Shown here piece by piece: positions 45,986-55,057 of a DNA stretch of 64,000 bases. Each line of letters starts with the position of its first letter. The stretch's first letter is position 1. Source of the DNA: Mycolicibacterium bacteremicum (lineage in GTDB: Bacteria; Actinomycetota; Actinomycetes; Mycobacteriales; Mycobacteriaceae); contig NZ_MVHJ01000016.1 in NCBI RefSeq assembly GCF_002086115.1, forward strand, positions 32,707 through 96,706. Reading direction: 5' to 3'. A program made the position numbers and the translations under genes. The notes under the pieces are model-generated. The model had not been told where the DNA came from and did not search any database. It worked only from the letters and a program-made list of their open reading frames with translations.

Positions 45986-48193
45986 TCAGCCGGCCGAGAA
46001 CCTGCGCAACCGCAGGCTGTTGGTCACCACGAACACCGAACTGAACGCCATCGCCGCGCCCGCGATCAACGGGTTGAGCAGCCCCGCCGCGGCCAGCGGC
46101 AGCGCGGCGACGTTGTAGGCGAACGCCCAGAACAGGTTGCCCTTGATGGTGCCCAGCGTGGCACGGGACAGCCGGATGGCGTCGACGGCCGCGCCCAGAT
46201 CTCCGCGGACCAGGGTCAGATCGGAGGCCTCGATGGCGACGTCGGTGCCGGTGCCCATCGCCAGTCCGAGGTCGGCCTGCGCCAGCGCCGGTGCGTCGTT
46301 GACACCGTCACCGACCATCGCGACCACCCTGCCCTCGGCCTGCAGGTGCTTGATCACGTCGACCTTGCCGGCCGGCAGCACCTCGGCGACCACCCGGTCG
46401 ATACCCAATTGGGCCGCCACCGTTTCGGCGGCGCGCCGGTTGTCACCGGTGAGCAGCACCGGGGTGAGTCCGAGCTCGCGGAATCCCGCGACCGCCTGGG
46501 CGGCATCGTCCTTGATGGTGTCGGCGACCACCACGACGGCCCGGATCTTCCCGTCGGCGGCGAACCAGATCGGCGTATACCCGTGTCCGGCAGCGTCATC
46601 GGCGAGCCGCGCCAGGGCCTGCGGTGCATCCAGCGACCAGTCCTGCCGCAACCAGCTCGCCCGTCCGGCGGCCAGCGCGCGGTCCTCGACCACCCCGGTG
46701 ACGCCGAGCCCGCCGTGGTTGGCGAAGTCGTCGACGGCCGGCAGCGGGCCGCGACCGGCCGCGTGCTCGGCGATGGCGCGGGCGATCGGGTGCTCGGAAC
46801 CGTGCTCCAGGGCGCCGAGCAATCGGAGCACCTCATCGGCGTCCTCGCCGTCGGCGACATGCACGTCGACCACCGACATCCGGCCGGTCGTGACCGTTCC
46901 GGTCTTGTCCAGCACGACGGTGTCGACGCGACGGGTGGATTCCAGGATCTGCGGCCCCTTGATCAGGATGCCCAGCTGGGCGCCACGCCCGGTCCCCACC
47001 AGCAGCGCGGTCGGCGTGGCCAGACCGAGCGCGCAGGGGCAGGCGATGATCAACACCGCGACCGCCGCGGTGAAGGCGGCCGACGCAGTGGCGCCGGCCA
47101 GTAGCCAGCCCACCAGGGTGGCCAGCGACAACACCAGCACGACCGGCACGAACACGGCCGACACGCGGTCGGCGAGACGCTGCACGTCGGCCTTCCCGCT
47201 CTGGGCGTCGCTGACCAGCCGGGCCATCTGTGCCAACTGGGTGTCGGTGCCGACGTGGGTGGCGCGCACCTCGAGACGTCCGCTCACGTTCACGGTCGCG
47301 CCCACCACGGAGTCGCCGGCGGCGACCTCCACCGGCACCGGTTCCCCGGTCAGCATCGACGCGTCCACCGCCGACGCCCCGGCGACCACCGTGCCGTCGG
47401 TGGCGATCTTCTCACCGGGTCGCACCACGAAGACGTCACCGACGGCGAGTTGTCCGATGGGTAGCCGCGTTTCGTCACCGTCACGCAGCACGGTGACGTC
47501 CTTGGCACCCATCTGCAGCAGGGCGCGCAGCGCGGCACCGGACCGGCGTTTGGCGCGGGCCTCGAAGTAGCGGCCGGCGAGCAGGAAGGTCGTCACGGCG
47601 GCGGCCACCTCGAGGTAGAGGTGTGGTTCGTCGCTGCGCGAGATGAACTCGAACGGCATCGTCATGCCCGGCATGCCGGCGTGGGTGAAGAACAGGGCCC
47701 ACAGTGACCAGGCGTAGGCGGCCGTCACGCCCACCGAGATGAGGGTGTCCATGGTGGCCGCGCCGTGGCGCAGGTTGGTCCACGCCGCCCGGTGGAACGG
47801 CCAGGCCCCCCACACCACCACCGGCGATGCCAAGGTCAGGGTCAGCCACTGCCAGTTGGTGAACTGCAGCATCGGGATCATCGACAGCGCGACCACCGGC
47901 AGCGACAGCGCCACCGAGATCAGCAGTCGCTGCCGCCACGGGGCGGACTCGTCGGGTTCCTCGATTTCGGCTGCGGGGTCGGCCGCACTGGGCAGGGTCG
48001 CGGTGTAACCGGTGGCCGCGACGGCATCGACGAGGTCCTGCGGGGTGACGGTGTCGGGATACTCGACGCGGGCCTGTTCGGTTGCGAAGTTGACGCTGGC
48101 CTCGACACCATCGATCCGGTTGAGCCGTTTCTCGATTCGGGCCGCGCACGACGCGCAGGTCATACCGCCGACGTCGAGGGTGAGGGAACTCAT
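45986..48193 (-). CDS. Copper-translocating P1B-type ATPase (CopA/CtpV-like)
   Basis: The 735-residue inner-membrane pump exports Cu(I). It has an N-terminal metal-binding domain with GMTCASC, eight membrane helices, the intramembrane CPC motif (IIACPCALGLATPTA), phosphorylation site VVLDKTGTVTTG, nucleotide-domain HP motif GSEHPIARA, and the GDGVNDAPALAQADLG hinge. AGGAGG, overlapping the stop of the upstream metallochaperone gene, lies six bases before ATG 48193, so the genes are coupled. The unit lies behind a CsoR-like operator at 48425-48441. Which mycobacterial Ctp paralogue it matches best is not decided. Confidence 0.92.
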   Translation of the reverse strand: MSSLTLDVGGMTCASCAARIEKRLNRIDGVEASVNFATEQARVEYPDTVTPQDLVDAVAATGYTATLPSAADPAAEIEEPDESAPWRQRLLISVALSLPVVALSMIPMLQFTNWQWLTLTLASPVVVWGAWPFHRAAWTNLRHGAATMDTLISVGVTAAYAWSLWALFFTHAGMPGMTMPFEFISRSDEPHLYLEVAAAVTTFLLAGRYFEARAKRRSGAALRALLQMGAKDVTVLRDGDETRLPIGQLAVGDVFVVRPGEKIATDGTVVAGASAVDASMLTGEPVPVEVAAGDSVVGATVNVSGRLEVRATHVGTDTQLAQMARLVSDAQSGKADVQRLADRVSAVFVPVVLVLSLATLVGWLLAGATASAAFTAAVAVLIIACPCALGLATPTALLVGTGRGAQLGILIKGPQILESTRRVDTVVLDKTGTVTTGRMSVVDVHVADGEDADEVLRLLGALEHGSEHPIARAIAEHAAGRGPLPAVDDFANHGGLGVTGVVEDRALAAGRASWLRQDWSLDAPQALARLADDAAGHGYTPIWFAADGKIRAVVVVADTIKDDAAQAVAGFRELGLTPVLLTGDNRRAAETVAAQLGIDRVVAEVLPAGKVDVIKHLQAEGRVVAMVGDGVNDAPALAQADLGLAMGTGTDVAIEASDLTLVRGDLGAAVDAIRLSRATLGTIKGNLFWAFAYNVAALPLAAAGLLNPLIAGAAMAFSSVFVVTNSLRLRRFSAG

Positions 48194-48203
48194 GACATGC
48201 CTC

Positions 48204-48413
48204 CTAGGCGGACACGGTGGAACTCACGTCGTAGCCGCAGTCCTCGATGGCGGCCGCGACGACGCCGGGATCGGCGTTGCCGGTCACGGTGACCTTCTTC
48301 GCCGCGAGATCGACATCGACCGAGGTCACACCCGCAAGCGGGGTGACGGCGGCGGTGATCGACTTCACGCAGTGGCCACAGCTCATACCTTGGACGTCGA
48401 GAACGATGTTCAT
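48204..48413 (-). CDS. CopZ-like copper chaperone (heavy-metal-associated domain)
   Basis: A 69-residue single HMA-domain protein with the metal-binding motif GMSCGHC near residues 9-15 and the ferredoxin-like beta-alpha-beta pattern (ITAAVTPLAGVTSVDVDLAA, AIEDCGYDV). It should shuttle Cu(I) to the ATPase encoded ten bases downstream. I chose ATG 48413 because it gives the normal HMA length and lies just after the CsoR-like operator; a longer frame upstream would cross it. Confidence 0.88.
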   Translation of the reverse strand: MNIVLDVQGMSCGHCVKSITAAVTPLAGVTSVDVDLAAKKVTVTGNADPGVVAAAIEDCGYDVSSTVSA

Positions 48414-48424
48414 ACCGCCATGAT

Positions 48425-48441
48425 ATACCGGTAGGGGGTAT
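48425..48441. promoter_or_regulatory. CsoR-like copper operator between divergent copper genes
   Basis: ATACCGGTAGGGGGTAT reads as ATACC-N7-GGTAT with a GC-rich centre, the shape of CsoR boxes. It sits 12 bases before copZ and 37 bases before the DUF305 gene, so one repressor could control both directions. No csoR gene is in the window. Confidence 0.6.
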
Positions 48442-48477
48442 GGGTAAATGTCCACATCTGCAAGGAGGATCACAGTC

Positions 48478-49101
48478 ATGAGGAAGTCGGCGATGGCGAT
48501 CGCAACGGGTGCGGCCGCCGTGCTGTTACTGGCGGGCTGTTCGGGCGGATCCGAACAATCCGAACCCACGGCGCAGGACCATTCCGGACACGGCAGCAGT
48601 CACGCCGGTAGCGGTGCCAGCCCCGGCCCCGCCGCCGACGCCGGCGCGCACAACGACGCCGATGTGGTGTTCGCCCAGCACATGATTCCGCACCACAGCC
48701 AGGCGGTGGAGATGGTCGACATCCTGCTCGCCAAGACCGATGTGGACAGCCGCGTGACGGCGCTCGCCGAGCAGATCCGCGCGGCGCAGGCTCCCGAGAT
48801 CGAGCAGATGCAGAGGTGGCTGGACGAGTGGGGCAACCCGCCGATGCCGGCGATGGACCACGGCTCGATGGACGGCATGGTCGCCCCGGCCGATCTGGAC
48901 ACGCTGCGCGATGCTCCCGGCCCGGAGGCGACCAGACTGTTCCTGGAGCAGATGATCGGTCACCACGAGGGCGCGGTCACGATGGCGCAGAGCGAGATCG
49001 ACGGCGGGAGTTACGCCCCGGCCAAGGATCTGGCGCGCGCCATCGTCGACAGCCAGCAGCAGGAGATCGACGAGATGAAGTCGATCCTGGACAGCCTCTG
49101 A
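48478..49101 (+). CDS. DUF305 His/Met-rich lipoprotein, probable periplasmic copper-binding protein
   Basis: A 207-residue lipoprotein: signal peptide with LLLAGC lipobox (Cys21), a His/Gly/Ser-rich linker (DHSGHGSSHAGSG), and a four-helix DUF305 domain with paired His motifs FAQHMIPHHSQAVEMV and LEQMIGHHEGAVTMA plus a Met/His loop (PMPAMDHGSMDGM). These fit extracytoplasmic metal, probably copper, binding. AAGGAGG nine bases before ATG 48478 decides the start. It is divergent from copZ and shares its CsoR-like operator. The stop abuts that of the AIM24 gene in TGATCA. Confidence 0.88.
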   Translation: MRKSAMAIATGAAAVLLLAGCSGGSEQSEPTAQDHSGHGSSHAGSGASPGPAADAGAHNDADVVFAQHMIPHHSQAVEMVDILLAKTDVDSRVTALAEQIRAAQAPEIEQMQRWLDEWGNPPMPAMDHGSMDGMVAPADLDTLRDAPGPEATRLFLEQMIGHHEGAVTMAQSEIDGGSYAPAKDLARAIVDSQQQEIDEMKSILDSL

Positions 49102-49980
49102 TCACTGCACCGGGATGGTGATGCCCTCCGAGGGCTGCACGATCACGAATCCCTGCCCGTGGAAGGCGACCTGCAGCGCCTCGCCGGACCCGCGACCGAT
49201 CAGGGCGCCCGCCTTGAAGCTGGTCTTCAGCTGGGTCTGCAGGTTCGCCGACCAGGCCACCACCGCATTGGTGTCGGCGAACGTCGGCGCCTCCGCGGCA
49301 TTGAGCACCACCGGCGGTCCGTCCGTGGTCAGCGCGACCCAGCCACTGCCGCGCAACGTGGTGTTGAACAACCCCCCGGTGGCGATAGTGCCACCCTTGA
49401 CCCGCTCGATGTTCCAGTCCAGGCTCGCCGAGAACGCCAGCACGTTCTTCCCGCTGATCGACAGGCCGGAGTTGGTCAGCTGCAGCAGGTGTACGTAGTT
49501 GGCCTGCTCGGCCAGGAACACATCCCCCTGACCCTGCACCCGCATCAAGGGCAGGCCCTCACCGGTGAGCGCCTTCTTCAGGAACTTGCCGGCGCCCCCG
49601 CCCTCGAAGGCGAAGTCGACATTGCCCTGATAGGCCACCATCGACCCCTGGCGTGCCATGAACGGCTCGCCGAGGCGGACCCGCAGCAGGCGCTCGTTCT
49701 GCAGCGCGATCGCCTTGGCTTCCTTCTCGCTGAACCGGCCGTCGATCAGATCGCCGCTGATGCCGGCGAATCCGTCACCCTGGGGCTGACTTTGGCCGGG
49801 GTGGGGTTGCTGCTCGTGCGGCGTGCCGCCGGGTTGCGGCTCGGCCGGCCGGGCGGGCGGCGGGCCCAACGGCGATGCGAAGACCTGGCCCTGATGGGAC
49901 ACCTGGTCGGTCCAGCTCTGACCGTCATACCAGCGGTACTCGAAGCGACCCTCGGGATCCCGCAACCACTGACCACTCAC
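49102..49980 (-). CDS. AIM24-family protein with N-terminal DUF2510 domain
   Basis: The 292-residue protein starts with a DUF2510 module (WLRDPEGRFEYRWYDGQSWTD), followed by a Pro/Gln-rich linker (about 40-75). The AIM24/TPM-type beta-helix domain comes next (about 90-290), with MVAYQGNVDFAFEGGG, TGEGLPLMRVQGQGDVFLA and AFHGQGFVIVQPSEG. AIM24 proteins are of unknown biochemical role, possibly lipid or membrane associated. GTG 49980 has AGGAG seven bases upstream; longer frames cross the divergent small gene and are rejected. Confidence 0.87.
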   Translation of the reverse strand: MSGQWLRDPEGRFEYRWYDGQSWTDQVSHQGQVFASPLGPPPARPAEPQPGGTPHEQQPHPGQSQPQGDGFAGISGDLIDGRFSEKEAKAIALQNERLLRVRLGEPFMARQGSMVAYQGNVDFAFEGGGAGKFLKKALTGEGLPLMRVQGQGDVFLAEQANYVHLLQLTNSGLSISGKNVLAFSASLDWNIERVKGGTIATGGLFNTTLRGSGWVALTTDGPPVVLNAAEAPTFADTNAVVAWSANLQTQLKTSFKAGALIGRGSGEALQVAFHGQGFVIVQPSEGITIPVQ

Positions 49981-50049
49981 CGTGCACTCCTGTCCACTTC
50001 GGCCGTTTCGACCAGTATCCAACCACCTCAGGCTGGCATCCTGGGATGT

Positions 50050-50253
50050 ATGGCAGGTGACGAGATCGATCGGGTGCGGGCCAGGAGTGCGTGGGCGGTG
50101 GTCCGGGAGCATCCGGGCATGGTGCTGTTCCTGGCGTCGCCGGCGATCGTCGGGCTGATCGCGGTGTGGTGGCTGGCCGGCGCGGGCTGGGCGGTGCTGC
50201 TGCTGGTGGCGCTGTTGCTCGGCGGCGGCTTCGCGCTGCGCGCCGCGCGCTGA
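50050..50253 (+). CDS. Small two-helix membrane protein
   Basis: A 67-residue protein: a charged N-terminus (AGDEIDRVRARSAWAVV), then two hydrophobic segments (GMVLFLASPAIVGLIAVWWL and WAVLLLVALLLGGGFAL) and a basic end (RAAR). It has no recognised family. It is divergent from the AIM24 gene. The start ATG 50050 is the first that leaves the hydrophobic hairpin intact; longer frames are antisense to AIM24. The case for coding rests on composition and position. Confidence 0.5.
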   Translation: MAGDEIDRVRARSAWAVVREHPGMVLFLASPAIVGLIAVWWLAGAGWAVLLLVALLLGGGFALRAAR

Positions 50254-50339
50254 GCGGTAGCACACGCCCGATTCCGCAGGTGGCCGGCGCGGGTGTCGGG
50301 CGCCGGGTACGCCGTGGGTGAACGTCGCTCCATCGTCGC

Positions 50340-50363
50340 TGTAACGGTGTAATCATGTAATCA
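50340..50363 (+). promoter_or_regulatory. Three tandem eight-base repeats at the start of the next gene
   Basis: TGTAACGG, TGTAATCA and TGTAATCA run without gaps up to the ATG at 50363. Repeats two and three are identical. The array may be an operator and also contains a -10-like TAATCA seven bases before the ATG. Confidence 0.45.
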
Positions 50364-50872
50364 TGAGTCGTCGACATGGCGCGCGGCCCGCCGAAGAGGC
50401 CGCTGAATGGTTCGCCGGGCGGCTGCCCGACGGTTGGTTCACCGCAGACCCGGCCGTCGTGGTCGACCGGGAAGAGATCACCGTGATCGGGACGTTGCCC
50501 GAACCCGAGGACGAAAGCAGCGCCCGCCGGTCCGGTCGGGTGGCCAAATTCCGGGAGGAGACCCGCGGCGAACGCATCCGGATCGCCGAGGAGGCCCAGG
50601 ACCGGTTCGGTCGCAAGGTGTCCTGGGGTGTGCAGGCCGGTGGGGAGCGGACGCTGTTCACCCACATCGCCGTGCCGGTGATGACCCGGTTGCGCCAGCC
50701 CGAGCGGCAGGTCCTCGACACCCTGGTCGACGCCGGGGTGGCCCGGTCCCGCTCCGATGCGCTGGCCTGGTCGGTGAAGTTGGTCGGCAGGCACACCGAG
50801 GAATGGCTGGCCGATCTGCGCGAGGCGATGACCGCCGTCGACGACCTGCGCGCCCAGGGGCCCGACCTCTAG
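50363..50872 (+). CDS. Actinobacterial conserved protein with a ribbon-helix-helix-like C-terminus
   Basis: A 169-residue cytosolic protein of unknown function. The N-terminal part includes GRLPDGWFTADPAVVVDREE, the middle is rich in Arg/Glu, and the C-terminal segment RQVLDTLVDAGVARSRSDAL followed by AWSVKLV has the spacing of a ribbon-helix-helix DNA-binding unit. Three tandem TGTAAnnn repeats lie directly at its start, which could be its own operator. The stop shares CTAG (50869-50872) with the convergent oxidoreductase gene. DNA binding is inferred. Confidence 0.72.
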   Translation: MSRRHGARPAEEAAEWFAGRLPDGWFTADPAVVVDREEITVIGTLPEPEDESSARRSGRVAKFREETRGERIRIAEEAQDRFGRKVSWGVQAGGERTLFTHIAVPVMTRLRQPERQVLDTLVDAGVARSRSDALAWSVKLVGRHTEEWLADLREAMTAVDDLRAQGPDL

Positions 50873-53034
50873 TCGAGCCGCTCGACGCGCACGTGTGCAC
50901 CGCCGAGCGCCGAGGTCTGCGACAGCGGATCCAGCGCCGCACCGTCGACCAGCAGATTGCGGTTCACCCCGAAGCTGATCGGCGCGCCCCCGGATCGCGG
51001 GTCGAAAATCCGTGAGCCCCAGCCGTGTTCCAGCACCACCAGGCCGCGGCGCGGGCGGTCCGAGAGTGCGGCGGTGGTTTCCACCGACCCGGTCGGGGAG
51101 GACACCCGGACCCGGTCGCCGTCGGTGATGCCCAACGCGGCCGCATCCACCGGGTGGACGAACACCGCATTGTGCTTACCGGCCGGATGCAGCCCGGGCA
51201 GTTCGTTGAGCCAGGAGTTCATGGCATGGCGGTTGCGCCGGTTACCCAGCACGAACGGGTAGTCACCCGGCGGTACCGGGACGGCATCGGCCAGCAGCTC
51301 GCGGGCCCGCGCGACGAACTCCGGCGGCGCGACCCGCACCCGCTTGCCCGGTGTCCGCAGCGCGGCACGGAAGTGTCCGAACGACCGCGGCCCCAGCACC
51401 AGACCGTGCGGGTTGTCCCGCACATCCCGCCAGCGCAACCTGCGCCCGTTCACCTTTCGCGCCGACAGCAGCAGCAGCCGGTCCAGCCAGCGGGGGGTGA
51501 AGGCCACACCCGGCCTGCCGGTCAGCCCGGCCAACCGCCGGCTGGCCCGGATGAACCCGTTGAGGCCGCGTGCCCCGAACAGCGGGCGCCGCATGGCCAG
51601 CGCCAGATCCACGAAGATCAGCCATTCCTGCCGGGCCTGCGGTGGCGGTTCGACGGCGCGGCGCCCGTACTGCACGAACGGCTCGTCGTGCATGCTGCCG
51701 GTCAGCGCCGGCAGATCATCGCGCTCCAGCCAGTGCACGGCGGGCAGCAGCCAGTGCGCGTGCCGGTGACTTTCCCGCTGGACGAGGTCGATCACCACCA
51801 GCAGGTCCAGCTTTTGCAGTGCCGCATCGAGGGCGGCGCCGTCCGGACCGGAGATGACAGGGTTGCCGCAGTTGATCAGCAACGCCCGCAGCTGTCCCGG
51901 CCCGGGCGTGCTGATCTCCGCGGGCAACTCCGCCAGGGCGTGCGCACCGGCCACCAGATCACGCCCGGCCACCCGACTCCGGTGCGGTGTGGGCTCGGCC
52001 AGCCCGGCCAGCCGCAAGGTGTCGATGTAGCCGGGCTCGAAGCGGCGGCCACCGGGCCGGTCCATCCGGCCGGTGATCACATTGAGTACGTGGCCCAGCC
52101 ACTCGGCGACGGTTCCGCCGGCCTGCAGCGACACGCCGGTGCGGGTGATGACCATGGCGGTCGCGGCGCCGGCGAAATCCTCTGCCAGGGACACGATCTG
52201 CGTCCGCGAAACCTCGCAGCGGCCGGCCAGGTCATCGAGGTCGGCGGCGTCGACCAGCGCACGCAGTGCGGGCATCCCGTCGGCCAGCCCGGCGCAGTCG
52301 CCACGGTGCTCCATCCCGGCGTCCAGGATCACCTTCACCATCGCCAGCAGCAGCGCCCAGTCCTGGCCCGGCCGCACCGCCACGTGCACATCGGCCCGGT
52401 CGGCCGATTCGGTGCGTACCGGGTCGACCACCACGATCCGCGCGCCGCGGCGCTGACGTTCCAGCGCCCGCCGCCATCCGCCGGGTACCGATTCCAGCCA
52501 ATTCCAGGCGCTGACAGCCGGATTCGCGCCGACCAGGAGAAAGAATTCACAGCTGTCCACATCGGAGACCGGGACCATCAGCGACGACCCGTACATCGCC
52601 TCGGCCACCACGTGCACGACGTTCTGATCCACCGAGCCGACCGCATACCGGTTGTGCGTACCCACGGCGTCCAGCCAGCCGTTCATGAACACCAGGTTCG
52701 ACGCCGAATAGCCGGCCGGGTTGCCGTAGTAGGCGCCCACCGCGTCCGGGCCGTCGGCGTCGATCAGCGCGTTCATCCGCTCGGCGATATCGCGGATCGC
52801 CTCGTCCCAACCGGCGGGCTCGTACCGGTCACCCACCCGGCGCATCGGGGTCAGGATGCGCCGTGGATGTTCGACCACCTCGGCCGCGGTCCGGCCCTTG
52901 GCGCAGAAGTCGTGCCAGCTGTGCGGGTTGTCCTTGTCGGCGGCGATCTTGCGGACCCGGTTGTCCTCCACGGTCACCGTCACACCGCAGGCAGCCAGGC
53001 AGTAGCGGCAGAAGGTGTGCACGGTGCGGACCAT
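50869..53034 (-). CDS. Molybdopterin-dependent oxidoreductase with N-terminal 4Fe-4S site
   Basis: The 721-residue protein belongs to the DMSO-reductase/formate-dehydrogenase superfamily. The cluster ligands are C-x2-C-x3-C plus a distal Cys: FCRYCLAACGV and DFCAKGR. Molybdopterin-binding segments include FFLLVGANPAVSAWNW and the C-terminal domain FVLGNRRNRHAMNSWLNE with VRVSSPTGSVETTA. At the metal-ligand position the sequence reads VDQNVVH with no Cys or Sec, arguing against formate dehydrogenase. There is no Tat signal, so it is probably cytosolic. Start ATG 53034 places the Cys motif close to the N-terminus as usual. No partner subunit is adjacent; the substrate is unknown. Confidence 0.85.
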   Translation of the reverse strand: MVRTVHTFCRYCLAACGVTVTVEDNRVRKIAADKDNPHSWHDFCAKGRTAAEVVEHPRRILTPMRRVGDRYEPAGWDEAIRDIAERMNALIDADGPDAVGAYYGNPAGYSASNLVFMNGWLDAVGTHNRYAVGSVDQNVVHVVAEAMYGSSLMVPVSDVDSCEFFLLVGANPAVSAWNWLESVPGGWRRALERQRRGARIVVVDPVRTESADRADVHVAVRPGQDWALLLAMVKVILDAGMEHRGDCAGLADGMPALRALVDAADLDDLAGRCEVSRTQIVSLAEDFAGAATAMVITRTGVSLQAGGTVAEWLGHVLNVITGRMDRPGGRRFEPGYIDTLRLAGLAEPTPHRSRVAGRDLVAGAHALAELPAEISTPGPGQLRALLINCGNPVISGPDGAALDAALQKLDLLVVIDLVQRESHRHAHWLLPAVHWLERDDLPALTGSMHDEPFVQYGRRAVEPPPQARQEWLIFVDLALAMRRPLFGARGLNGFIRASRRLAGLTGRPGVAFTPRWLDRLLLLSARKVNGRRLRWRDVRDNPHGLVLGPRSFGHFRAALRTPGKRVRVAPPEFVARARELLADAVPVPPGDYPFVLGNRRNRHAMNSWLNELPGLHPAGKHNAVFVHPVDAAALGITDGDRVRVSSPTGSVETTAALSDRPRRGLVVLEHGWGSRIFDPRSGGAPISFGVNRNLLVDGAALDPLSQTSALGGAHVRVERLD

Positions 53035-53173
53035 ATCCCCATCGTGCACAACGGGTTCGGGCACTGTCCGCGGAATGGGAATGAGCACACTGCTTGAGGC
53101 CCTCGCCGTCCCTACGCTGTGTGCTGAGACAGCCGGCTTTTCGCGCCAGAGCCCGTAGCGTCGCGGGGCGGAA

Positions 53174-55057
53174 TCAGGAGCGGGCCATCGCCCAGTACTC
53201 ACCATGGCGCGCCAGCAACTCCGCATGGGTGCCGCGTTCGACGATCCGGCCGGCGTCGAGCACCAGGATCTGGTCGGCGTCGCGGATGGTGGACAACCGG
53301 TGCGCAATGATGAAACTCGTTCGGTCCTTGCGCAACTCGGCCATCGCCTGCTGGATGAGCAGTTCGGTGCGGGTGTCCACCGAGCTGGTCGCCTCGTCGA
53401 GGATCAGTAGCTGCGGTCGCGCCAGTACCGCCCTGGCGATGGTGATCAGCTGCTTCTCCCCGGCGCTGATCGCCCCACCGTCATCGCCGACCCGGGTCTC
53501 ATATCCCAACGGCAGCGTCTGCACGAACCGGTCCACGTGCGCGGCACGCGCCGCCGCGTACACCTCATCCGGTCCGGCCTCCGGTCGGCCGTAGCGGATG
53601 TTGTCGTACACGGTGCCGCTGAACAGCCAGGTGTCCTGTAGCACCATGCCGATTCTGGAACGCAGGTCCGCGCGGGGCATGGTGGCGATGTCCACACCAT
53701 CGACGAGGATCCGTCCGGCGTCGACATCGTAGAACCGCATCAGCAGGTTCACCAGGGTGGTCTTACCGGCGCCGGTCGGCCCGACGATCGCCACCGTGGA
53801 CCCCGGCTCGGCGGTGAGGGACAGGTCCTCGATGACCGGCGCGTCGGGCCGGTAGCCGAAGGACACCCGCTGGAACTCCACCCGGCCCGGCCCGGCCGGC
53901 ACGGGCCCGGTGGACACATCGGCGGATTCCTCGTCGGCGTCGAGCAGGTCGAAAATGCGTTCTGCGCTGGCGATCCCGGACTGCAGGGCGTTGTACATCG
54001 CGGCCACCTGCGTGAGTGGCTGGTTGAACTGGCGAACGTACTGGATGAACGCCTGGATGCTGCCCAGCGTGATCTGCCCGGTGGCCACCTGGATCCCCCC
54101 GACAACCGCCACGGCCACATAGCTCAGGTTGCCGATGAAGGTGGTCGCCGGGCCCACCAGACCGGACAGGAACTGGGCGCCCAGGCTGGTCCGGTGCACG
54201 TCGGCGTTGAGCCGGTCGAACTGGTCGGCCGCCGCGGCGCGGTGACCGTAGGTCTTGACGACCGTGAAACCGCTGTAGGTCTCCTCGATGTGGGCGTTGA
54301 GGCGGCCGGTGTTGGCCCACTGCTCGGCGAACAGCTTCGCCGAACGCCGGGTGATCGCGCGGGTCGCCAACAGCGACAACGGCACGGTCAGCACCGTGAT
54401 CAGGGTCAGCAACGGCGAGATCGTCAGCATCATCACCAGGACCGCGACCACGGTGATCAGCGCGGTCAGCAGCTGACTGATGGCCATCCCCAGCGAGGAC
54501 TGCACGTTGTCGACGTCATTGGTGACCCGGCTGAGCAGCTCGCCGCGCTGGCGCCCGTCGACATAGGACAGCGGCAGTCGGTGCACCTTCTGCTGGATGT
54601 CGGCCCGCATCGTCATCATGGTGCGCTGCACCACCACGTTCAGGATCCGGGCCTGCAGCCACACCAGCAGCGCCGCAACCAGATACAGCCCCAGGGCCAG
54701 CAGCAGCGTCCGGGCCACCGCGGCGAAGTCGACCCCCTGGCCGGGGGTCACATTCATCCCGGACACCAGGTCGGCCAGCCTGTCGTCACCGCGGGCCCGG
54801 GCGGCATCGATGGCCTGCTCCTTGGTCAACCCGGCCGGTAGTTCGCGCCCGATGACACCGTTGAACAGCAGATCGGTGGCGTGGCCCAGGATCCGCGGGC
54901 CGATGACGCCGATCGCGATCCCCCCGATGGCGAGCGCGATCACCGTTGCGGTCAGCCCCCGCTGCGGCGTCAGCCGCCGCACCAGCCGGATGGCCGATCC
55001 GGTGAAATCGCGCGAGCGGGTGACCGGTGGTTCCATGCCGCGCATCGGCCGCGTCAT
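53174..55057 (-). CDS. ABC exporter half, Rv1272c-like
   Basis: This 627-residue half-transporter has six membrane helices (about 30-330) and an ATPase with Walker A GPTGAGKTT, Walker B LLILDEATSSVD with the catalytic Glu, and a non-consensus signature ISAGEKQL. Rv1272c of M. tuberculosis has this length and has been linked to long-chain fatty-acid transport in E. coli. Its ATG overlaps the stop of the upstream half-transporter (ATGA), so the two form a heterodimer operon. The molybdopterin gene follows 139 bases downstream. Confidence 0.9.
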   Translation of the reverse strand: MTRPMRGMEPPVTRSRDFTGSAIRLVRRLTPQRGLTATVIALAIGGIAIGVIGPRILGHATDLLFNGVIGRELPAGLTKEQAIDAARARGDDRLADLVSGMNVTPGQGVDFAAVARTLLLALGLYLVAALLVWLQARILNVVVQRTMMTMRADIQQKVHRLPLSYVDGRQRGELLSRVTNDVDNVQSSLGMAISQLLTALITVVAVLVMMLTISPLLTLITVLTVPLSLLATRAITRRSAKLFAEQWANTGRLNAHIEETYSGFTVVKTYGHRAAAADQFDRLNADVHRTSLGAQFLSGLVGPATTFIGNLSYVAVAVVGGIQVATGQITLGSIQAFIQYVRQFNQPLTQVAAMYNALQSGIASAERIFDLLDADEESADVSTGPVPAGPGRVEFQRVSFGYRPDAPVIEDLSLTAEPGSTVAIVGPTGAGKTTLVNLLMRFYDVDAGRILVDGVDIATMPRADLRSRIGMVLQDTWLFSGTVYDNIRYGRPEAGPDEVYAAARAAHVDRFVQTLPLGYETRVGDDGGAISAGEKQLITIARAVLARPQLLILDEATSSVDTRTELLIQQAMAELRKDRTSFIIAHRLSTIRDADQILVLDAGRIVERGTHAELLARHGEYWAMARS

